Shown here piece after piece: positions 49,231-59,528 of a DNA stretch of 64,000 bases. A program made the translations under genes and the position numbers. The notes beneath the pieces are model-generated. The model ran no database searches. It saw nothing but the letters and a program-made list of their open reading frames with translations, and was not told where the DNA came from. The stretch is from Paraspadella gotoi (Eukaryota; Chaetognatha): the NCBI GenBank assembly GCA_051294375.1, contig CM119268.1, forward strand, positions 5,507,221 to 5,571,220. Direction: 5' to 3'. The first letter of the stretch is position 1. Each line of letters begins with the position of its first letter.

Positions 49231-52200
49231 CAACCTTCGAAGATGGTACAGCAATCATTGCAGATGGACCAGCAATCATTGCAGATAGACCAGCAATCAT
49301 TGCAGATGGACCAGCAACCCTCGCAGATGGAAGAGCAACCATCGCAGATGGAACATCAACCTTCGCAGATGGAACAGCAACCATTACAGATGGACCAGCA
49401 ATCATTGCAGATGCAACAGCAACCATTGCAGAGTCCCCAGCAATCATCGCAGATGGAACAGGAACAAGTTTCCTCCGCGTCTTCCCCGCTCAACGTTTCT
49501 TTGCTGCAGAATTCGTCGCCCGATCGATTGAATACGATACAGCAACTAAACCAAATGCCGCAAGTCGAAACTTCGATGCAGCAACCGAATGAAATGCCGC
49601 AACTCGAACCTTCGGTGCAGCAACCGAATGAAATGCCGCAACTCGAACCTTCGATGCAGCAACCAAATGAAATGCCGCAACTCCAACCTTCGATGCAGCA
49701 ACCGAATGAAATGCCGCAACTCCAACCTTCGATACAGCAACCCCAAGAAATTCCGCCGCAGTCCTTGACTCCGCAACTCCAACCGTCGCTGCCGCAACTC
49801 CAAACTTCGCAACAGCAAATTTCGTTTCCACAATCGAAAATTGTTTTCAAACTTCCATCGAATCCAAAAGAAATTATATTGTTGCTGCAAAAAATTAAAA
49901 ATTCGGAAAATAATGAAGAAATATCTCAGATACAACAACAACAACAACAACAACACCCGCAAAAACCACGACTACAACAACAACAACAACCGCAACAACC
50001 GCAACAACAACAACAACCAGCACCCTCAACAACCACAACAACAGCACCCTCAACAACCACAACAACAGCACCCTCAACAACCACAACAACAGCATCCGCA
50101 ACAACAACAACAACAGCACCCCAACAACCAACAACACCACCACCAACAACAACAGCACCCGACAACAACAACAACAACAGCACCGCAGCAACAACAGCAG
50201 CACCCGCAACATCAACAACAACAACCACAACAGCACCCGCAACATCAACAACAACAGCACCCGCAACAACAACAACAACAGCACCACCAACAACAGCACC
50301 AACAACAAGCACAGCATCCGCGACAACCACGACTACAACAACAACAACAACAACACGAATCTGTTGGTCCTTGCCAAACAAACAATGATCAAGGAATTAT
50401 CCTTCGACCGCCGCTTTTGCCGCAAAACTTGCAGCAACAGGCGCAACATAGCCTGATTTCCCAGGATCAACCATATTCGATCCATCGAGATCATCAATAC
50501 TCGGTACAAGATTATCAATTTGCATCAACACCGACCTTGTTCAATGGGCAACAAAGCATCTCATCACGGCAGCAACATCAAATTATCCCCTTACAGCAAC
50601 AACAGCAAAGCGTCTCATTACCACAGCTACAATTCAATCCGTCGTCCTGTGGTCAAATAGAATCTCTACAGCAACATCATCTACCTGAATTGGTTGACCA
50701 AAAACCAATCATTCACCAAATTGAGACTAAATTCGATCCAAATTCGGGAAATGAAATCAAAAATAATTTTGGTTTGCAGCAAGAAACTCTGAATAATATT
50801 TGTCCTCAGGCCTCGCACGTTTCACCATTGTTTCAAATTTCTACTATGATACAGCAAATGCCGCAAAATTCGCCTATGATACAACAAATGCCGCAAAATT
50901 TGCCTCTGATGCAACAAACGTCTTCATTAATACAGCAAAATTCACCTTTAGGGCATCAAAACTCGGCATTGATGTCTTCAGCGCCGCCGAGGCCTTCTGT
51001 GATCCCTCAAATATCATCTTCGATGCCCCAGGCCTCGCCGTTGATGCCGCAACATTCGTCTATGATGCCTGAAAGTTCATCTTGGATGCAGCAAAATGAC
51101 CCCGCAGCATCATTGGCTGCAGCTTTCAACCTTTTTCTGCAACAGCGGAACGAGTCTTCAAGATTATCAAGGGATACATCCATGCATCAACACTCCATGC
51201 TGCAGCAGTTCTCACAAGAACAGTCGCCGTCTGCCAAAATGCAAGGCACATTCATGCAGCAACAATCTCAATTGATTCCTCAGGAATCGACGATGCAACC
51301 GTCACCAACTAAACCGTTTATGCCAACTCCATTGATGCGGGACTATTCGTCATTGCATTTCCAAAAAAAGCAACAACGATCTTCGATGACGCCACACAAT
51401 GAGTCACCATTGCCGCAAAACTGCGAGAATCAACTAACAAAACCAATGATGCCACAAGTGTGTGAGGTAAAAACTGTGAAACGAGAAACTCTGTTTCTAC
51501 AAGACCATGAGACATTGCCAATGCCATTGCAAGCGGATCCAATGCCTGGGGAGATGAGTTCCAATCAAGTTTCCAAGTCGTCGTCGTTGCTTCCAGTTAT
51601 GTTCTTCGATGCGACAAACGTCGCAGCGGAAGAACTGAGTCTAGCAGCGGACGAAAAGGGAGTTGAAGAAGCGGAAATTAGAGCGAGTGGAGGCGATAAA
51701 GAAGCGGACGGGTTTGAGAGGGAAAAAACTGTAATGAAAGTGAATGGAGAATTAGAAGAAACTGAAGAGGAAACCGCCAAAACAAGGGAGGAAACAGAGG
51801 GAACATGTAGAAATGAAGAAACAACGGGGAGAAAAACAGAGCAAACTACAGGAGAATCCAGCAACCAACCAGCGAAGGAAACAGCGAAGGAAACGGCGAA
51901 GGAAACTGCCGAGGAAACTGCCGAGGAAACTGCCGAGGAAACTGCCGAGGAAACTGCCGAGGAAACTGGCGAAGAAACTGCCGAGGAAACTGGCGAAGAA
52001 ACTGGCGAAGAAACTGGCGAAGAAACTGGCGAAGAAACTGGCGAGGAAACTGCTAAGAAAACATTGGAAGAATCATTCGAAGAAACAACTGAGAATAGAA
52101 AGAAACAAACAAAAAAGAAGAAAACAGAAGAAGAAGAAGCAGAATTTACGCAAATTCGGTGGTTGAAAGATCAAAAGGCAAAACCGATTATTGAGCACAA

Positions 52201-52234
52201 AGGATTCAAATTTAAATTTTTGCACAACTTACAA
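49231..52234 (+). CDS. Unit 3, exon 1: very long Gln-rich exon with one frame break
   Basis: Enters after a pyrimidine-rich stretch ending CACTAATTAAG, phase 0. It encodes QMDQQSL-type heptads (49,250-49,440), five 13-residue repeats MPQLEPSMQQPNE (49,555-49,740), poly-Gln/His-Pro (49,935-50,350), a long Gln/Met/Ser/Pro-rich region, and an ETAE/ETGE tetrapeptide tract (51,870-52,065). It ends in GFKFKFLHNLQ, the first half of a FLYWCH finger, at the donor CAA|GTAAGA (52,235), phase 0. Near 50,017 an extra C (AACCAGCACCC where neighbouring repeats have AACAGCACCC) shifts the frame by one; the natural protein must switch frame there. Probably a transcriptional regulator with a prion-like Gln domain. 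Confidence 0.7.
49930..50350. repeat. (CAA)n / CAGCACCCTCAACAACCA minisatellite in coding sequence
   Basis: CAA-rich array with an embedded 24-bp unit that translates as poly-Gln with His-Pro in the correct frame, and as Thr/Pro or Asn runs in the other frames. The frame break of unit 3 exon 1 lies here. Confidence 0.85.
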
Positions 52235-52414
52235 GTAAGAAAAAAAAATTAGCAAACCTTGATTTTTCATTCTTTTTTTCTTCTGTCTGAGGTTATATCA
52301 AGACCATGTTATTTATTCTCAGCAAAAAAATGATAAATTTTATCTCATTCGTCTAATCTTGAATTTTTTTTTCAATTCAAAAGATTTTCAATCAAATTTC
52401 TTTTTTTTTTTTAG

Positions 52415-52723
52415 ACTAACCCTTATCAGCGGTGGGGATGCTGCCTCGTCCAACAGACATTGTGCCCGGCACGATTGAATGTACTTTTCAAAGACGGGCG
52501 AAATCTCTCCAAGGGTCTGAAGCGCGTGGACGTTCTCGCAGAGCACAACCACGACCTCTCCATGGATCCTGGACGATCAAGGAGCGAAGATCCCGACGAA
52601 AACTCGACCAAAACGGACGAGGAGACGGAACAAAAATCTGAGTTGCAAATTCGGATGGAAAAGACTCAACAGGGCAAAGATGTCCTTATTCATCAAGGAT
52701 TTCAATATATAATAAAATATCCG
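52415..52723 (+). CDS. Unit 3, exon 2: FLYWCH finger core 1
   Basis: Acceptor T-run TTTTTTTTTTAG, donor CCG|GTATAT; 309 nt, phase 0 at both ends. With the end of exon 1 it completes a FLYWCH domain: W7-x-C9, C17, and H44-x-H46 (EHNHD) are the expected tryptophan and zinc ligands. A charged linker (DENSTKTDEETEQKSE) follows, and the exon ends with GFQYIIKYP, the first half of the next FLYWCH finger. FLYWCH fingers bind DNA or partner proteins in animal chromatin regulators such as mod(mdg4) isoforms. Confidence 0.85.
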
Positions 52724-53247
52724 GTATATGTACTCATATTTCTAGTAAAAAAAATTAAAAAAAATAGCAAAATCTTTGATCCTAAAAAAAACAAACTTAA
52801 GGGCCCCAGTGATAAAAATGATATCATAAGCTTAAGCGTCTATCATTAAAGGAATTCGAGAGAAAAGATTCCCATCTCCTAGTAGCAAGGCGAACAAGGA
52901 CGAGATAATTATTGAAAAAAATTTTCATTGATCTTCCCTAAATACTGATACCCTCCATTCTCTTACTTTTACTTGGGAAGTCATTTTTCCATGAATTTCG
53001 AATTTTTATTTTTTTAATGAAGAAAGCTGAAATCTTGGGTCTGGGCCTCCTTTAATATATATAATATTATATATATATATATATATATATGGCGATTGAA
53101 TCAGGAATGAAATTGAGAAATGAAAAAGAAGAAAACGCGTATAGATAAAAGAGACAAAATAAAACCAAAAGAATAAAAAAAAAAAAGCAAGAGTAAAAAA
53201 TTCATTAATCAATAATTACTTATTATTTTCCCGACCCCAATTTTCAG

Positions 53248-53547
53248 AATCAATTCAAAAGGTGGCACTGCCGCTCCGCCCGGAAAGAGAATTGTAAAGG
53301 AAATGCGGAATTCTATTTTAAGAACGATGACGATCTCTCCGAGGGAATCCAATACTTCCTTCTCATCGGAGGTCACAGTCATCCACCCGATTTCGGCAGC
53401 AACAGCAACAGCGACAGCGACAGCAAACTAAAGGATACGAAAAATCGGGAATGGAAAATTGAAGAAGTGAATTACGTCAAAGGGAAGAGAGACAACGAGA
53501 TCTTGTTCCTTAAAAACTTTCAGTATAGACTTGATTCTTATCAAAAC
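53248..53547 (+). CDS. Unit 3, exon 3: FLYWCH finger core 2
   Basis: Acceptor CCCAATTTTCAG, donor AAC|GTAAGT; exactly 300 nt, phase 0 at both ends. FLYWCH ligands: W6-x-C8, C16 and H43-x-H45 (GGHSHPP). An (N/D)S repeat from an AGCAACAGC/AGCGACAGC tract follows, and the exon ends with NFQYRLDSYQN, the first half of finger 3. Because the exon is symmetrical, skipping it would remove one finger without changing the frame. Confidence 0.85.
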
Positions 53548-54045
53548 GTAAGTTAAAAAGTTATACGGCGTTAACGAAGTCTTTAATAGTAATAACCTTA
53601 AATTTCTATGATGACCCTAATAACCGAGGCTGTGATAACATTCATCTTTGAAAATGAATAAATCGCCAAAACTTATGACTCCTTTAATCTACAAATCGAA
53701 ATTTATTTTTTTAAATTTTTTTTTTCTGATTCTAAGACGCCATCGTTTAATAAAATAAGATTAAAAACACAGACGAAGGAGGAAAATAAAAATAAAAATC
53801 TCAAGCAAAATCTGACTCTCTTAATCCTATTGACCTTTTTAATAAATAATTATCAATCATGTTTTAAAAATATATTTTTATACTCTCATCATTAGCTTTT
53901 AGCATTAAGCACTGCTGTACAAATAAGTATTTATTCATTCAGGAGAAATCAATCAACTGAACTTAAATTCATATTCATATTTCCCATATATTTTAAATAC
54001 TCGTATCTCTATAACTACGAAATACAAATGTTTTTCATCCTTCAG

Positions 54046-55119
54046 TCTGAGGACGTCAAAAGGTGGTTGTGCCGAGATCGAGACTACTATCAATGTCCCG
54101 CCAAGCTCGAGGTCATGTCCTCCGACGGGGACCACCCCCGTGGCGAGATCTTCGTGGCTGTGGTCGTTCCTCACAACCACAGCGAAACCTGCAGACCCAA
54201 ATCATCTCAAAATCCCGGTCAAACCTGCAGACCCAAATCCTCTCAAAATCACGGTCAAATCTGCAGACCCAAATCCTCTCAAAACTACAGTCAAACTTCC
54301 TCCTGCCGTTGTGACATTTGCGGCCGCGTTTACAAAAAAAATTCCCTACAAACTCACATCGAGGAAGTTCACAAAGGCAGACGACATCAATGCCAGATTT
54401 GTAAAAAGGTCGTGGGGACCTGCGGGAGAAGGATGCATTGCAGAAAAGAGGGACATCCAAGGGACACTCCCTTTAAAATCGTTTACTTGGAATCGAAAAT
54501 CGACTGTACAGGCAAATTTTCAAAAATAAATGCGACCGACGTGAACGAATTCAAAACAAATGACGACGAGCACGACGATGACGACGCCAACCACAACAAC
54601 AATAACAACAAAGATCGTTCTGTCTCTGACGACGAAAACAACGAGGAAGACGACGACGACTACGAAGACGACGACGAAGATGAAGACGACGACGAAGACG
54701 AAAGTCGGGAGCAGGAAAATGGTGAGGAGGAGGAAGAGGAGGAAGAGGAAGAGGAGGAAAGGGCGGGGAAGGAGGAAGAAAGAGAAAACAAGGAGACAGT
54801 CAGCGACGACGACGACGACGACACCGACGAGGAAGATAAAGAGGCGGGAGGAGAAGAAAAAGAGGAAGAAGAAACCTGCGACGACGATGACCACAAAATG
54901 ACCACAAATAAAAGAAGACGAAGCGAAAACAATGAAGAGAAATCGATCAAAAGAAGACGATCCTCTTCCTCTTCTTCTTCCGATTCCAGCGTTGAGATTC
55001 TAGAAATTCCGGCGGCGTCAGCGGCGGCAGCGACGTCAAAAGCTGCGCCAGCGGCGTCGCCTCCTCGAAAACTGAGAATTGCGTCGTCGAAAAGCGACGG
55101 TGACGTGAAACGAGTGAGC

Positions 55120-55152
<33 letters not shown>

Positions 55153-56304
55153 GACGACGATGATGACATCGTGTTGGTGGAAATAGAAAAAAAAGAGGAA
55201 AGAAAAATCAACGTCAAACGCGAATCGATGGAATCGCGATCCAATAAAAGTTGTAACAACAACAACAACAACAACATAAAAATCAACAAAATAGAGAGGG
55301 AGTCGATCGTGGACAAATCTTCTTCCAAATCGAGAGGCGAAAAGATTTTGTCGGCAAAGATCGAACGGCGAACGAGCGAAGATCCAACGACGAACGGGGG
55401 GCGAACTTGTGGCGATCTCAGGGCGAACCCGGGACTCTCTGCTATATTCGGCGGAACATCTTCTCTTGGGACACCAATGGCCAATGACAGCAACTATCAA
55501 CAGCAACAAATTATACAGCAATTATCACAAATGATGCAGGGAAACGGAACCGGCGGAAATTTTGATAACGTTCTCAAATTGCCCGGCAATGAAATGCCGC
55601 CGACGCAGATCATGCAGAATCAGGTTGTGCAACAAATCCTAATGCAGCAAATCCAGGGACCATTGTACAACGCTATTTTTCAACAACTCGGTTCATCGAT
55701 GGGCTTCTCTCCGGAAGTGATTCAGCAAACTCTGCAGCAAAATCCGTTAACGCAAATTCCTCTGCCGCAAAACCTCCTTCGACAGGAAACGCTGCCGCAT
55801 CTGCAGTCGACGTTAGAGCCTTTTTTCGGAAACTCAAACATCCCTTCATTGCGCCTGGACACGCCTTCCTTGACAATATCGTCTTTGGAAGGGTCCGTGC
55901 CCTCCTCTTCCTCCATCAGCCCTCGCGCGATTCCACCAACGCCGCCTTTAACAGCCTCTACTACATCGACAGCCTCTAATCCATCAAGAAAACTAGACTT
56001 GCCATCCCCCGAACGGGCTGTCGTCAAACGAGAACGTCAAGGGCCCATTTTTTGCGACACCTGTCACGAGCGATTCGCTCAAGATGACGATGACTACCGT
56101 CAGCACCTGTTCAAGCACCTGGACAAGTTCCAAGGCAAAATCACCTGCCCGTTTTGCCGCGTGGATTGCGAGACGTCGGCCAAGATGACCGACCACTTCA
56201 TGATGGTTCACGGAAAAGTGGAAAAGATTTTTTGCTCCGAAAAAACTTGCGCGAGGAGTTTTTGGACTTTTAAGTCGTCGGCGAGGCACGCGGGGAGGCA
56301 TTAA
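54046..56304 (+). CDS. Unit 3, terminal exon: FLYWCH core 3, double C2H2, acidic/SIM region, triple C2H2
   Basis: Acceptor TTTTTCATCCTTCAG, phase 0; 752 codons and stop. FLYWCH ligands W7-x-C9, C17, H43-x-H45 (PHNHS). Three CRPKSSQN repeats (12 residues each) follow, then a double C2H2 module (CDIC...H-x4-H, CQIC...H-x5-H) ending in FKIVY. A very long Asp/Glu region contains SSVEILEI and DDDIVLVEIE, which look like SUMO-interacting motifs, and VKRE, a SUMO consensus site. A Gln-rich helical part (IFQQLGSSMGFSPEVIQQTL) resembles unit 4. The end is VVKRE, then CDTC..., CPFC...HFMMVH, CSEKTC...FWTFKSSARHAGRH. AATAAA lies 49 bases after the stop. Confidence 0.9.
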
Positions 56305-56352
56305 TGATTTAATCAATTTGATAGATTTTAATAGATTTGTTAGATTCTTTTT

Positions 56353-56358
56353 AATAAA
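56353..56358 (+). promoter_or_regulatory. Poly(A) signal of unit 3
   Basis: AATAAA 49 bases past the unit 3 stop codon, giving the unit its own 3' end. Confidence 0.6.
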
Positions 56359-56832
56359 ACCCTCGGCATGTACCTCGGCGACTCGGCATATAGTTTGTTT
56401 CTTACATACACTTTTTTTTGTATTTATTGATATGGTTAACATGGCTAACATTTATTTTAAATTACTTTCTTCTTTAATATATGTGAAATTGGTACACGAT
56501 GCTCATAAGGCTGTAAAAAGGGAACAAAGATAATAATCAATAAACGAACAATAAATGAACAATATGCATCGGCAATCAATGAGTCTTTTAGATGATGTTC
56601 TGAAGAGAATTTTCTCCATCATGGACAGTGTAAATTGTTTAAACCATATCATGTATTATTCTTTTCGGACCCAGCCAATGAACAAAAAAATACCAGCCAA
56701 TGATTTAAAGATTTCATTTCAATGTCAAAATCTGAGGTGGACTAATATATTTTTTGTTTTTCATGTTTGTAGTTAAAGCTTTTTATTTATAGCATTGATG
56801 TTATTTTATTTTTAACAGATAAAACATTTCAG

Positions 56833-58549
56833 TTTAAAAACGATTTCGCACCAAATTTACGAAACGTAAACATTTCAAAATTTCGGATCTTTGCAAATCC
56901 CCAACGTAATCGCTCGCGGTTGCTGCTCTTGCCGCAATCCAATGACGAATCGTCGATGGATTTTCAGCATCCAACGCCAAATTTGCCCGTCATGGCTACG
57001 CCGATGCAGAAGCAACTGCAGCTCGACAACGCGCCTCAAGATAAAAATTTACTGGACCTCGATGCTGACGAATCTGACCTTCAGCAACTCGCTCTTGCAA
57101 CAGAATATTCGTCACTAAATCCCGGGGATTCTCTACCGCAACTCGACCTGGAATCACTTGACGATTTTCCGCAAATGAACTTCCAGACTGAATCGAATTC
57201 GAATAAGACAGACTCGTGCGAAAAACTGCTCCAAAATGTTGAAGCGACTTCCACGCTGCCGCAACTCACCATCGAAGAAACGACGGGACTCTCGTTGCTG
57301 CAAAACGACCTAGAAAATGCGACAACACAATCTTCATCTGAGATTTTGAAGCCTGAGCTGGAAAAGCACCTCAACTCCGTGGAGAGCAAAGCGATGCAGA
57401 ACCCTGTCGAATCCGTTACAACTTTGAACAGTCGATCACCTTTAGAGGCGCCCTCATCCCCTATGCTTCGGATAGAAAATTCTTTTTCGCTGCGAGATAT
57501 GAAGTTGGAAAAGCTGAAGACGACGATTAAGTCTGTGGCGGTAGATTTGACGAAGATGCCACAGATGAAGGAGACGTCTTTGCCGCATCTGATTAAGAAG
57601 GAGCCGAGTGAGGGATTAAGGTTGCGGAAAAGGGAAACCTCGGCTGCGGAAGAAAGGATGGGAGGTGGAGATGAGTCGGCGGCTGAGGCGGAGGCGGCGG
57701 CGGAGGGTGGCGGCGGCGGTGTTGGAGGAGAAGAAGAAGGAAGAAAGAGAGGAAAAAGGAGAAAAGGAAAGAGAGGGAAAGCGAAGAGAAAGAATTAGAA
57801 GAAAGGTATGGAGGAGACAAAGAGAAAAAGAGAATGGAAGAAGACAAAGAGGAAGAGAGGATGGAAGGAGACAAAGAGGAAAAAAGAATGGAAGGAGACA
57901 AAGAGGAAGAGAACATGGAAGGAGAAAAAAGAGGAAGAGAGAAAAGAAGGAGATAAAGTGGAAGAAAGAATGGAAGGAGACAAAGAGGAGAGAGAAAGAA
58001 AGAGACAAAGAGGAAGAAAGAATGGAAGGAGACAAGCAGGAAGAAGAAATGGAAGGCGCCAAGCTGAAAGAGGGAGGAATGAAAGGAGAAAAGCAAGAAG
58101 AAGAAGAAAAGGGAGGAGACAATAAGGAAGAAGGAAAAATGAAAGCATACAAGATGAAAGAAGAAGAAATAGAAAGAGACAAGCAAGAAGAAGAAGAAAT
58201 GGAAGGAGACAAGAAGAACGAAGAAGAAATGAAAGGAGACAAGCAAAAAGAAGAAGAAATGGAAGGAGACAAGCAGGAAGAAGAAGAAGAAATGGAAGGA
58301 GACAGGCAAGAAGAAGAAGAAATGAAAGGAGGCAAGCAAGAAGAAGAAGAAATGGGAGGAGACAAGCGTAAAGAAGAAGAAATAGAAGGAGACAAGCAGG
58401 AAGAAGAAGAAATGGAAGGAGACAAGATGAAAGAAGAAAAGCGAAACCAATCAGTAAAAATGACGGAATTTAAACTGGAAAAAGGAAAAAGGGGTTGCGA
58501 TATCTTTGTCTTTGAAGAATACAGATATCGAGTAGAGCGTCCCGACCAG
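56833..58549 (+). CDS. Unit 4, exon 1: Leu/Gln/Ser-rich then Glu/Lys minisatellite, frame-broken
   Basis: The acceptor ACATTTCAG at 56,832 gives phase 0 and an open frame FKNDFAPNLRNVNISKF...; there is no ATG start. Residues to about 57,650 are a plausible linker (SLPQLDLESLDDFPQMN, LPHLIKKEPSEGLRLRKRE with a psi-K-x-E site). From about 57,720 to 58,440 a purine-rich minisatellite (unit like GAAATGGAAGGAGACAAGCA) encodes EEEMEGDKQ, but this phrase sits in three successive frames (57,861; 57,970; 58,022), so no single frame crosses it. The last part is coherent (CDIFVFEEYRYRVERPDQ), giving the first half of a FLYWCH finger and the donor CAG|GTGAAT at 58,550, phase 0. Confidence 0.65.
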
Positions 58550-59528
58550 GTGAATACCGAGATTGTAAATATTCTAGTTTATTAAGACATATATATTATG
58601 AATACTTATATACGGTATAATTATTTAGGTAGTTGACATCTTTGCCATTAAAATAATTATTCATTATTTTTAAAAACGTTCAAATGGAAAAAAACAAAAG
58701 TCGAATTTACTGGAATCTTTTTACCATAATTCTTCTAATTAATAATAATTGGATGGATGGATTAAAATCAGATTTTGTGTGTGGGTAGGAAAGTGTGAGA
58801 TTTAGCTCTAAATCAAGTTTCGATGGAATTGTCCAAGTGGATATTAGTTTGAATGGAAAAAACGAAAAACCTGTTTCACTAATTGATTGTTCTTTTATGA
58901 ATTAAATGTAAATTCAATCTGCATTGATTAATTAATCAATTAATTATTCAAATAATTGATCAATTATTTAATCAATTAATTAATCAATTAATTAATCAAT
59001 CCATTGATTTTTTATTGGTGTTATCGTCGTCGTCGCCATCATCGTCGTCGTTTGCTTTTTGTCGTGGTCAGTGACCAAAAGACCTAAAAACGAACATGTT
59101 TCAGCAAACAATGCCGGATTAGATTATTTAATGTTTAAATAATTATATTGGTTGTACCAATTTCATAAACAAATTAATTACCGCTAATGATCGTGGTCAG
59201 ATCCGGTATTGTTTGCTCAAACCTGTTTATTTTTGATCCTCTTGATTAAAAATATTTAATAAAACATAATTTGATATAGAAATTTATCATAATTTATCAT
59301 TTGATGACAACATTTTTTTTTTAAACAATAACAATTATTTTTAAAAAAAATTCTTTTATGTCCGATAAATGAATATTCAAATTTAATTATATTAGGAACA
59401 TAAAAGTTTACATTTTATTATTATTATTTTTATTATTATATTTTCGTTATGACTGAATTCTAATAAAAAAATATTGCTTTTTATGTATTAATCCACACTG
59501 ACCAATGGACCATATTTCCGTTATTCAG
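58550..59528. other. Intron of unit 4 with repeats
   Basis: Holds a reverse-orientation copy of the 8,285-8,770 repeat (58,735-58,900), a TTAATCAA-type AT repeat (58,920-59,008) and a small inverted-repeat element (59,086-59,234). Confidence 0.7.
59086..59234. mobile_element. Small MITE-like element with 34-bp imperfect inverted ends
   Basis: The left arm 59,086-59,119 (containing GCAAACAATGCCGGAT) and right arm 59,201-59,234 (containing ATCCGGTATTGTTTGC) are inverted, with about six mismatches in 34. The centre carries ATTGGTTGTACCAATTTCAT, the reverse complement of a motif found elsewhere in the window. About 150 bp, no coding capacity. Target-site duplication not evident. Confidence 0.5.

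Noticed and set aside
49895-50381. Antisense Leu- and Val-rich ORFs over the Gln exon
   Set aside because: They are complements of the CAA/CAG repeats in other frames and have no independent features.
57593-58450. Long antisense Phe/Ser-rich ORFs over unit 4 exon 1
   Set aside because: They are the pyrimidine complement of a GAA-rich minisatellite, while the + strand frame leads into a FLYWCH half-domain and a good donor.
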